A DNA stretch of 64,000 bases from Candidatus Obscuribacterales bacterium (GTDB lineage: Bacteria > Cyanobacteriota > Vampirovibrionia > Obscuribacterales > Obscuribacteraceae). Position 1 is the first letter of the stretch, and each line of letters begins with the position of its first letter. The DNA lies in contig JAIELX010000008.1 in assembly GCA_019752635.1 (NCBI GenBank), positions 165,236 to 229,235 on the forward strand. The letters run 5' to 3'. This document shows, one piece after another, positions 26,012 to 33,979 of the stretch. The notes beneath the pieces are model-generated. The model did not search any database, was not told where the DNA came from, and saw only the letters and a list, made by a program, of their open reading frames with translations. Made by a program: the position numbers and the translations under genes.

Positions 26012-27679
26012 TTAGTGAACGCAACCGCACGGAGGAACGGCTGTGCCTTCTACGGCGGGCGGGGTGGAGACTTTGCCGGTAAAAACGAAGGTCTGGTCTC
26101 GTTGTTCGACGTCCAGCAAACTGCCGTTGACGCCAGTACCGGGCTGGTAGATCACTTCGTGCCGAGTGAGGGTGCCGGAGGGAATCATCTTAATTTTGAT
26201 AAAGGGCGTAAAAGTTATCTCTAGCACTCTGGAAGTATTACCCTTGGCCATCGGGACATGTCCGATTATCGTGGCTGATTTACCGTCGGGCTTTATGTCG
26301 CTCATCGCATGAGCCCGGGCTACTTTGTTCATGCTGTCCATTGTGCTCTTCGTAAAAACTCGTAGCTCACCGACTGTGTCGCGGGCAATCCAGTAGTCGG
26401 AAGTTGCAACTGCAGGAACCGGAACCGCCAGTAGAAGATCCTGTAACTGCTTGGGCGAGACGCCAGGCTTTATTTGATTGACTCGGCTAAGCAATTGTTC
26501 ATCGACGCCCTTGTACTGAGATTCTTTCCCCTGCCAAAACAAGGCATGCATTAGATTGTTTGATTTCGGGAAGCGTGTAACTTTATTGTCGTACTGAGCG
26601 CCATTTGTCGCTCGAAACACCAGAATACCCAGACCGCCAATCACTCCCGGAAAAACCCTGGTGACAGTCGTAGCGGCTTTGCGTGTCTTCGCCGGCGGCA
26701 AGAGACCCAGAGCCGGATTTTGCCAGGGAAAGAACCGAAGCCCGTCTTCCTTGAGCTTTATATGGACAAAAGCTCCTTCCATCACCGCCGGCGCAGCGGC
26801 AGCTCGTTGATTGTTAATTGCGGCGCTCCAGCACAAACGCTCTCTGGACCGTGTATCGGTCGCTTCGCCACCACACTTGAACGTGTTCGGCACTGGCTTA
26901 GGAATGCCTGCGATCGGGGCAGTCGCAACGCTTCCGGCTTGTGCTGCTTTCAGCGAAACCAGGTGAGACTGCTGACCACTTTCAAAGGATACGAAGTTGA
27001 TGGATCTTCCACCACCAAAATTGATCGGGCTGTAACCGCGCAGATAATCCTTTCCATCAGCCAATCTCTTGGTCGGAAGGTCGGTCAGCTTGATCTTGGG
27101 CGGCAACTGATCTTGTTGCAAGTACACGTTGCTCTCTTCCCCACGGTTAAGGCACGCTGTTTGCCAACCCGCCACAGGAGCTACTTTGTTCACGGAGTTG
27201 ACCATTCTCAGACTATTAGAGTCGGCGACAGAGGTAAAGTACCCGTGAAGATTAGAAGCCTTGTTCAGCTGATCAGACAGTTTATTCTCAATCTCACGAG
27301 ATGCGTTGAAGGCATGCTGGAAGCTGATGTCGGACTGCGCCGTTCCTTTGCCGCTCATGTTCAGCGAGCGGCTGTTCAGCATTATCAACAATGCCTTGGC
27401 CTGAACCTTATTGATATTATCCAAGCCGACCGTACCGTCCGCGGCTAGACAATCGGAGAAGACCTCCGCGGCTTCCGGCGACGGCTTAACACGTACTTTC
27501 GGTGCCTGGTATGCCGCATTGAGCGTGCCTGCGTCTACCGCATGCGAGAGTTCCCTTTGTCCACCAAGGGTGCTCAAAACCATAAACGATACGGCTGTGA
27601 TTGCTAACAAAATACCTATGGTTGCAACTACGAAACCGAGCGTTGAGCCCTTCTTCTCTCTGCCAAACTCATTCTTCAT
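26012..27679 (-). CDS. TadG-like protein with N-terminal membrane helix
   Basis: The start at ATG 27679 is supported by GGAGGG upstream; the product is 555 residues. The N terminus (KKGSTLGFVVATIGILLAI, then QRELSHAVDAGTLNAA) matches the single membrane helix and following DAGALAAA-type stretch of TadE/TadG pseudopilin-like proteins of Flp/Tad pilus systems. The long remainder is predicted extracytoplasmic and has no domain I recognise. No other tad gene is present in the window. It may be a surface protein exported by a Tad-type machine encoded elsewhere. Confidence 0.6.
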   Translation of the reverse strand: MKNEFGREKKGSTLGFVVATIGILLAITAVSFMVLSTLGGQRELSHAVDAGTLNAAYQAPKVRVKPSPEAAEVFSDCLAADGTVGLDNINKVQAKALLIMLNSRSLNMSGKGTAQSDISFQHAFNASREIENKLSDQLNKASNLHGYFTSVADSNSLRMVNSVNKVAPVAGWQTACLNRGEESNVYLQQDQLPPKIKLTDLPTKRLADGKDYLRGYSPINFGGGRSINFVSFESGQQSHLVSLKAAQAGSVATAPIAGIPKPVPNTFKCGGEATDTRSRERLCWSAAINNQRAAAAPAVMEGAFVHIKLKEDGLRFFPWQNPALGLLPPAKTRKAATTVTRVFPGVIGGLGILVFRATNGAQYDNKVTRFPKSNNLMHALFWQGKESQYKGVDEQLLSRVNQIKPGVSPKQLQDLLLAVPVPAVATSDYWIARDTVGELRVFTKSTMDSMNKVARAHAMSDIKPDGKSATIIGHVPMAKGNTSRVLEITFTPFIKIKMIPSGTLTRHEVIYQPGTGVNGSLLDVEQRDQTFVFTGKVSTPPAVEGTAVPPCGCVH

Positions 27680-27816
27680 GAAACCGCCCTCCGTCAACAG
27701 AAAGACGTTAACTCACCATTTGTGAACAATCTGTGCCGCAGGCAAAATTCAGCGCGTCACAGTTTTTGGACAAATGGTTCCGTATTCTGACTTCGTTGGT
27801 TTGGAGGCTACGGGTT

Positions 27817-28488
27817 ATGCCAAGCGATTTTTCAAGACTGAGAACAATAGCTGCGATACGCGAAACGCGAGAAACATTCCGCAGCAACCAGGAAATGCAA
27901 GATCAATTTATTTACGACCTGAAGTATTACCTGGGACTGGAAGGTAAGATCGATGAGAAAGAGAAGCTTTCCTATAGACAGAAATACACTACCTTTGCCA
28001 TTGTGGGTGGAGCTTCTACGTTGTTGCTGTGCTGCTTCCTCTTTAACTCCGTAAGCTCACTAATTTCCTCCATCAGCAGCTCAAACGGACAGCAAAATAC
28101 TACATCCGTTTCACCTGTCTATACCCCGGCGACCGCCTCCACATCGATTGCATCAGCGGTCTCAAGCGTAAAAGAAGCAGGGGGAGGAGCAACTGACGCC
28201 ACAGCGCAGAGCGACAGTTCACCAATCACAATTGAGCAGATATCGTCACAGAACGGCTCCGCTGCCGGCGGCACTACCAAGGAATATGCCATACACGAGG
28301 CTTCGGCCACGGATGTTAACGCCGAAGCCCCAGTCATAGTATTCGAGAAGCCTAGCATAGGCGAAACGGAGCTACAGGAAGCAATACTGACAGAACAAGA
28401 AGCCGAGAAGTTCATGCCAGGCATTGGTAAGGACCTCAAGCACTTATCCTCGATGACAGGACGGACCGAGCCTTTCGATCTGGAATAA
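27817..28488 (+). CDS. Single-helix membrane protein with Ser/Thr/Ala-rich external part
   Basis: The ATG at 27817 has GGAGG (27803-27807) nine bases upstream and is preferred over a GTG at 27733. The 223-residue product has a basic N-terminal cytoplasmic region, one membrane helix (~60-85, FAIVGGASTLLLCCFLFNSV) and a low-complexity Ser/Thr/Ala/Gly region, then an acidic C terminus. No family is recognised. It is divergent from the TadG-like gene and precedes a histidine kinase by 66 bp, so it may be cotranscribed with the kinase. Confidence 0.6.
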   Translation: MPSDFSRLRTIAAIRETRETFRSNQEMQDQFIYDLKYYLGLEGKIDEKEKLSYRQKYTTFAIVGGASTLLLCCFLFNSVSSLISSISSSNGQQNTTSVSPVYTPATASTSIASAVSSVKEAGGGATDATAQSDSSPITIEQISSQNGSAAGGTTKEYAIHEASATDVNAEAPVIVFEKPSIGETELQEAILTEQEAEKFMPGIGKDLKHLSSMTGRTEPFDLE

Positions 28489-28554
28489 CACATACCCTTG
28501 CCAAATGCCTCTATAATTTGCTCTGACGCGCCCAAGCTAACAGCGAAGTATTGA

Positions 28555-30030
28555 GTGCAACTAAAGTTAGATATCACCACAAAAGGTCTGATCCTGATTT
28601 CGATACCGATAATCAGTGAGCTATTACTGGTTTTTGTATTAGTGGTGCTCGTCAATCGCGCCGATGCAATTGCACTGTCAGAGCACCGCAAGAAAGCATT
28701 TGTGATGGAAATGCACGAAGTCGGTCTGCAGGTCTACGAGCAACTCAACCTGCTCATCGCATATTACAGCAGCCGGCAACCCAAGCTGCTGGAACGGTTT
28801 TCGGAAGCAGATCAAAGCATTATGACCAGGCTGCAAAGCATAGAAACTTCACTATCGCTTGCTTCGGATCAAAAGTCTGTCGAAGCACGAAAGAGGTTCC
28901 GCATCAATGCTGAAAACTTGCTCAAGAGAGCCCGCGAATGTCGCGACAATCTGCTGCTCGCGACAGACAATCACGGAGCAGCGAACTGGTTAGGAATTGC
29001 AGACGATGCGCGCGCATCAGCAGCGCAGTTTCTCAAAGCCAGCGACGCCCTGATGCTAGTACAAAGGCGATCTGAGGGGGCTTCCACAGAAAGCCAGGTA
29101 CAAGGCGCGCGCGATCTGGTGCGCTATACGTTGATGGCCGCTGTCTGCATCAACATAATTATGGCGCTCTATCTAACACTGTTCTTTTCACGCAGCATTA
29201 CGCGGCGCGTAAACTGGATCTGCGAAAACATCAAGTGCATTCCAGAGGGCACCGAAATGAAGAAGCCACTAGATGGGTTTGATGAACTTGCCCTGATAGA
29301 CCAATTCGTACACTCTATGGATCTTCAACTCAAAGAGAAAGATGATCAAAGAAACGCTATCCTCGCCATGGTTGGACATGATCTGCGCTCGCCATTGAGT
29401 GCAGCGCAAATGACATTGCAAGTAATGGAGAACGGTGGCTATGGAGAGGTGTCGGATACTGCCCAAAAGCGACTTCGCTCTACAGTTGCGGTACTCGACA
29501 CGCTTACCAGAATGATTCGAGATTTGCTGGATACCGAAAACCTGCGGGCGGGCAAGTTTGATCTTCACTTAGCAAAAGTCGATCTCAAAGATGTTTGCGA
29601 ACAAGCGCGAGTTGCACTGTTACCATTAGCTGAGAGTCGCAGACTTTCAATCGAAACAAAATGCGCCAATGTCGAGGGGAATTTTGACGGCGATAGAATT
29701 CTACAGGTGCTAAACAATCTCATTGGTAACGCTGTCAAATTTTCTCCGCCTCAGAGCGTAATAACGATCTCGCTCGTTCAAGAAGGCGACAAAGCGTTGC
29801 TGAAGATCGCCGATCAAGGACCTGGAATCAGTCCGGAGGAGATCAACAAGGTTTTCGAACGTTACTATCAAACCGGAGAAGGCAAGCGAATAGTCGGCAG
29901 CATGGGCTTGGGACTGCACATCTGCAAGGAAATAGTAACTAAGCATGGTGGTGAAATTGGCGTCGAAAGCGAGCAGGATAAGGGCACCTGCTTCTGGATC
30001 AAATTGCCGACGTGTATATTCAACGCCTAA
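28555..30030 (+). CDS. Membrane-bound sensor histidine kinase
   Basis: The 491-residue kinase has a first helix at ~9-33 (KGLILISIPIISELLLVFVLV), an external sensor region of ~150 residues, a second helix at ~192-212, a HAMP-like linker and the core. The phospho-acceptor is H275 (VGHDLRSPL); NLIGNAVKFSPP, DQGPGISPEE and GLGLHICKEIV form the ATP site. It lacks the PAS domain of its relatives at 11851 and 41418. The GTG start has little ribosome-site support. Probable partner: the OmpR regulator at 25317, inferred only from proximity. Confidence 0.9.
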   Translation: MQLKLDITTKGLILISIPIISELLLVFVLVVLVNRADAIALSEHRKKAFVMEMHEVGLQVYEQLNLLIAYYSSRQPKLLERFSEADQSIMTRLQSIETSLSLASDQKSVEARKRFRINAENLLKRARECRDNLLLATDNHGAANWLGIADDARASAAQFLKASDALMLVQRRSEGASTESQVQGARDLVRYTLMAAVCINIIMALYLTLFFSRSITRRVNWICENIKCIPEGTEMKKPLDGFDELALIDQFVHSMDLQLKEKDDQRNAILAMVGHDLRSPLSAAQMTLQVMENGGYGEVSDTAQKRLRSTVAVLDTLTRMIRDLLDTENLRAGKFDLHLAKVDLKDVCEQARVALLPLAESRRLSIETKCANVEGNFDGDRILQVLNNLIGNAVKFSPPQSVITISLVQEGDKALLKIADQGPGISPEEINKVFERYYQTGEGKRIVGSMGLGLHICKEIVTKHGGEIGVESEQDKGTCFWIKLPTCIFNA

Positions 30031-30038
30031 ACGCAGCG

Positions 30039-30518
30039 TCAATCACAATCGGTCAGGAGAATAACACCAATTTCGCAATCACCTAATATTATGAGTGCAC
30101 AATCGAAGACGTCCTCTGTCACCGAATACCTATCGTCAATACGTCCATCCTCAAGGATTACTGAATTAGTAAAAAAACGCGCGTTGGTGCCAAAATGGCA
30201 TTTGAATTCAGTCAAGAAATCCCTTGCGGTGTTCGTTGGCAATATCTCTGCGCCGTAAGCCATAGACCTGGTAAGCCGCTCTGTAGCAAAGTCCAGGAAG
30301 CTAGTTTCGCTTAGTTCCAACTCACTTTCCCAATCAATTTCCGGATACGAAATACCGTCCATTGACCGAAGCTGCAATTCAATGGTTTCATTGATGGAGT
30401 TTCCCCTCTTTTGCCCGATGGAGACACTGAAGTAGTCGGGCACCGGATGCAGCCTAAAGGACCGGCGGTATGCAGCTGCCTCTCGGTTAAGACCTTCTTG
30501 AAACGAATGAATTTCCAC
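30039..30518 (-). CDS. Unrecognised 159-residue protein
   Basis: This soluble-looking protein has mixed alpha/beta composition and an acidic middle (EIDWESELELSETSFLDFATE). No signal peptide, no membrane segment and no known motif are seen. It starts at a GTG without a clear ribosome site and converges with the kinase at 28555, eight bases apart. Its existence rests on frame length and composition only. Confidence 0.45.
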   Translation of the reverse strand: MEIHSFQEGLNREAAAYRRSFRLHPVPDYFSVSIGQKRGNSINETIELQLRSMDGISYPEIDWESELELSETSFLDFATERLTRSMAYGAEILPTNTARDFLTEFKCHFGTNARFFTNSVILEDGRIDDRYSVTEDVFDCALIILGDCEIGVILLTDCD

Positions 30519-30612
30519 TTATCGTCACAATGTCTACTAGCGTAGGGCGGCGTTATCGTAGCATTGGCGCCGATGATCAGTTTCGTTTAACAAAATTTTT
30601 GAAAGTCCTAAC

Positions 30613-31500
30613 TTACCAGTGTTTGAGCCGCTGAACCTGATCGCGACCGACCTGAATGATTTGTTGCTTTTCGGGCGAGTCAGGCAATTTGTTCGCCTGA
30701 TCTACCGCGCGCGTATAGAACGTCTTAGCCTTGCCGTAATTGCCTACATTAAAGTAGCTGGTTGCGAGATTCGCGCAGATTCCGGCTGACTGCAAGCGTG
30801 TTTGGTCTACAAACTGCTTATCCGGCATAAGCTTCTTTTTCTTTGATTCAGCTTTGTCCATGCTTTCCAGAAGGTTTTGGTACTGCTCGTACGCTCTCTC
30901 ATTCCAAAGTATTGAAAGTTGATGTTCGCCGGCCATCTGGTGCGCAAGGCCTAGCTGTGCACACATTGGCGCCAAACTCTGATCCTTGGGATTTTTCTTG
31001 ACGGCAAAGTCGTATTCGCTGGCACCAAGGGCGATGGCTTCTTGAGTTTGTCCGCGTGAAAGCATCAGCTGCACCAAGCCGTTGGATGCCCAGGTTGCTG
31101 CGCCGGGCAGGAACTGCCGAAGCTTCAATGCAATCTTGCAGAAACGCTCTTGTGCGCCATAAGAGCGCGTTTGCGCAGCAAGCATTAGTGGCGCAAGTAT
31201 GCTCAGCCATAAGAAGAATCGAGCAACAAAAAATGAAAGAGCACCAAGAACAGCCATGCCACCGATCGACCACCAGTCTACCGGGGTGCTGGTTGCTGCG
31301 CGCATCAACGTACCTACGATGGAGTACCACATCCATCCTGTCAGTAAGACACCCGAAACAAGCACGCCTATCGAAATGCCGTAGCAAATCCGATCCTTGT
31401 TGCCGGCTGGCGGCAGCGATGGGGGAGGAGGAGTAGGAGTGTTTCTTGTTTCTGGTCTGGACATCTTCTTGTAAGTTTGTTTTGTCTGAGTCTTGGTCAT
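30613..31500 (-). CDS. Two-helix membrane protein with TPR domain
   Basis: The 295-residue protein has a proline-rich cytoplasmic start (TPTPPPPSLPP), two membrane helices (~40-62 and ~78-108) and a C-terminal tetratricopeptide region (AGICANLATSYFNVGNYGK and preceding repeats). TPRs suggest a scaffold at the membrane; no partner is implied by the neighbours. The ATG at 31500 is the only sensible start. Confidence 0.65.
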   Translation of the reverse strand: MTKTQTKQTYKKMSRPETRNTPTPPPPSLPPAGNKDRICYGISIGVLVSGVLLTGWMWYSIVGTLMRAATSTPVDWWSIGGMAVLGALSFFVARFFLWLSILAPLMLAAQTRSYGAQERFCKIALKLRQFLPGAATWASNGLVQLMLSRGQTQEAIALGASEYDFAVKKNPKDQSLAPMCAQLGLAHQMAGEHQLSILWNERAYEQYQNLLESMDKAESKKKKLMPDKQFVDQTRLQSAGICANLATSYFNVGNYGKAKTFYTRAVDQANKLPDSPEKQQIIQVGRDQVQRLKHW

Positions 31501-31623
31501 CGATGCTAACCCCGGGAGGTGCCGAATCAGATTCTACCAGCGCCGAACACCCGATGTTGTGACGCTTTGTGTACTTGCCAAGAAGCAGCCGCCCCGCCCG
31601 GCTCTTCAATCTTTAATATCTAG

Positions 31624-33075
31624 CTAATTTGGCAGAGGCGTCAATCGAAAACCGCCATACATTTGGAACAACCAGATCCACGAACCCAGCGCGACCAGCG
31701 CATTAAAAATGAGAAAAGAAACAACTAATCCCTTCCCTGCGCGCGGGATGCTGTACAGCCCTGTGAGCCATAGCGCCAGAACAGGAATCTCAGAATTGAA
31801 TAGATAACGTCCTTGCGGCCCGCCGAGATTTTGAGTAGAGGCCCATATCATGGCAAGCAAATTTATTACAGCTACCAGTGCCAGACAAGTCCACATGGTT
31901 ACCGCAATTTTGGCTGCGTTTCGGCCACACGCATCAGATTGGGCGCCGCTGCCCTCGCCACTAACAGCATGCGCCAGAGATTGACGAGCAGAGGCAGTGC
32001 TGGCGCAAAGCCGCTTGCATGCTGCAATTCCGGCGCTAATGCCCCCGGCGACGGCAGCAATCAAGAATCCGACATACGTCAAATAGGCGGGGCGCCAAAT
32101 GTACTTGTTCATGTAGCCGAAAAGCCCCCAAAAGCTGAAGAACATCATGCGCCACCAGCGCAGGTCCTTAATGATTCGCCAGGGAGAAATCGAATAGCTG
32201 AGCTCTCTATTGAAAGTCGTGGCCCATGTGTTGTACATCGTTTTGGTGCCGAGCACATCACCATTGAACTCTTGACAGTTCCGCCAGAACCACCAGCCGG
32301 AAAGCCCCGCAGCCAAAATAGATCCGAGCGCAATAGCAGGAAGACTAACGCTTAGCGGCGTAAGGTGGAGGAAGCAACTTGACACCACTGCTAGTGCTAG
32401 CACAGGCAAGATCGCAAGTGCGGAATACTTTGTCAATGCCAACCAACCGGCAAGAGCCCCCATAGTCGCAACTCTACGGACAGTGACTCCGGAGTGCACA
32501 GTTTCAAGCATCAGCCAAATGAGGACACCGGACAAAGCGGTAGAAGTTGCGTCGCAGTTTGCATAGGAGTGCAGAAAAATCATCTGTGGATGCAATACGA
32601 TTGCCAGAGGCAAAGCAACCGCCAACAAAGGCTTGCGTGCAAACACAATGCGCGCAGTCCGACAGGCGGCATAGAGAAGGACAAGCCCCATCATTAAGCT
32701 TCCGAAACGGCTAAGCAACGGAATCATATCCACCGGCGCAAAACTACACGCAAGAACATGCGGTAAATAGCCGAACTGGGGTAATGAACCGTAAACAGCC
32801 GAAGGACCACCAGTGTGGACTTCCGCTGCGGAAGGCAATTGCCAATGCTCGCGCAGAAACTTGATCACCCAGTAGTGAGCATACTCATCCGGCGCCTCTT
32901 GCATCGGCACCGTGAATATCCACGGGAGCCTCACCGCGACAAAAGCAAATGCCAGGAGGGCAAACCGGGGCAGAGGCGAAGCGCCTTCGATTTCACTAAC
33001 GATAGGCGTACTTGTAAAAGCAGCTTCTATGAGATCTGCTTCACAAGAAATATGCTCCGTTTTGGCGCCGTTCAT
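31624..33075 (-). CDS. Polytopic GT-C-like membrane protein (DUF2142-like)
   Basis: The 483-residue protein has about ten to twelve membrane helices. The first external loop carries PMQEAPDEYAHYWVIKFLRE; an acidic APDE-type loop after the first helix is the hallmark of GT-C-fold glycosyltransferases and the DUF2142 family, where the aspartate takes part in catalysis with lipid-linked sugars. Specific donor and acceptor are unknown. AGAGG lies seven bases before the ATG. The uridine kinase gene ends 18 bp upstream on the same strand, so they are likely cotranscribed. Confidence 0.7.
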   Translation of the reverse strand: MNGAKTEHISCEADLIEAAFTSTPIVSEIEGASPLPRFALLAFAFVAVRLPWIFTVPMQEAPDEYAHYWVIKFLREHWQLPSAAEVHTGGPSAVYGSLPQFGYLPHVLACSFAPVDMIPLLSRFGSLMMGLVLLYAACRTARIVFARKPLLAVALPLAIVLHPQMIFLHSYANCDATSTALSGVLIWLMLETVHSGVTVRRVATMGALAGWLALTKYSALAILPVLALAVVSSCFLHLTPLSVSLPAIALGSILAAGLSGWWFWRNCQEFNGDVLGTKTMYNTWATTFNRELSYSISPWRIIKDLRWWRMMFFSFWGLFGYMNKYIWRPAYLTYVGFLIAAVAGGISAGIAACKRLCASTASARQSLAHAVSGEGSGAQSDACGRNAAKIAVTMWTCLALVAVINLLAMIWASTQNLGGPQGRYLFNSEIPVLALWLTGLYSIPRAGKGLVVSFLIFNALVALGSWIWLFQMYGGFRLTPLPN

Positions 33076-33092
33076 TGAGCCTCTGCTTCAAA

Positions 33093-33653
33093 CTATCGCG
33101 CGCCGTACATTTCCTCACCCGCAAGAACAAGGTCGGCAAGACCGCGCATCGGTTCAATATATCGCGTGTAGGCCTCTTCCACATGAATACTGTGCTTTAT
33201 GGTTTCGATAGTGTTTCTTCCGCGCTCGACATCTCGCCTGATACGACGAGCCATTCGCTGATCGACCGGAGTGTCTATGAAAATTTTCAAACTAGAGATT
33301 TCATCCAGCGGGCTATGAAATGCAAAGATTCCTTCAACTATGACGATGCCGTTCTTGGGCGCGGGAACTAGCTGGGTGCCCTTGCGGCGACTAGTTCGCA
33401 TGTCGTAGACAGGAATCTCAGCATCCTCGCCGTCGGCCAGCTTCAAGGCCGCTTCCGCACATTGGTCAAGATCAACCGCATTCGGATGGTCAAAGTCATA
33501 GGTTCCGTCCGGATTGAGGTCCAATCGATCCAGACTCTTGTAAAAGCTGTCGGTGGCTATGATCGCCGGACCAACGAACTTTCTGGCCAAGGTCGATTTA
33601 CCGGAACCGGAACCGCCACATACGGCAATGATTTGAGCTGCTCTTTTTCTCAT
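33093..33653 (-). CDS. udk: Uridine kinase
   Basis: The 186-residue enzyme phosphorylates uridine or cytidine in pyrimidine salvage. It shows the P-loop GGSGSGKST near the N terminus, ATDSFYKSLDRL (catalytic Asp), YDFDHPNAVD, the substrate stretch PVYDMRTSRRKG, and IVIVEGIFAF with FIDTPVDQRMARRIRRD. I chose ATG 33653 (MRKRAAQIIAV); a TTG at 33716 would add 21 unconserved-looking residues. Slightly shorter than the E. coli enzyme but all motifs are present. Upstream of, and probably cotranscribed with, the GT-C-like gene. Confidence 0.93.
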   Translation of the reverse strand: MRKRAAQIIAVCGGSGSGKSTLARKFVGPAIIATDSFYKSLDRLDLNPDGTYDFDHPNAVDLDQCAEAALKLADGEDAEIPVYDMRTSRRKGTQLVPAPKNGIVIVEGIFAFHSPLDEISSLKIFIDTPVDQRMARRIRRDVERGRNTIETIKHSIHVEEAYTRYIEPMRGLADLVLAGEEMYGAR

Positions 33654-33979
33654 AGTCTCAACTGGCGAAGGTTTTCCCACTCGACTTAGACTAGAGGAGC
33701 ATGTAACAGGAATCAAGGACTCTTGTTAACCTGGTTCGTTATTGTCACAATCGGCCGTACTAGGCGCCGCATCTGTCGGTTCCGGTGTGTCCCTTCGCTA
33801 ATGTCAGATTGGCTCTTGTGCATGATAATAGCTGCCTGCGCTTACTATGGCGCCAAGCGAGCCCTGCCGCAGGAGCACGCCAATAGCAGGATGAAGGCCG
33901 GACAAAACGATATCTGACGGTCAAGTGACAAAGCTGAGTTTCATCTCAGCAAACGCGAACTCTCGGCGGGAATCTTCGA

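Noticed and set aside
26720..27448. A 242-codon rightward frame opposite the TadG-like gene
   Set aside because: Antisense shadow; the minus-strand product has a clear membrane helix and TadG-like motif.
33801..33917. A possible 38-residue membrane peptide between uridine kinase and the penicillin acylase homologue
   Set aside because: No ribosome site and no supporting context; most likely chance.
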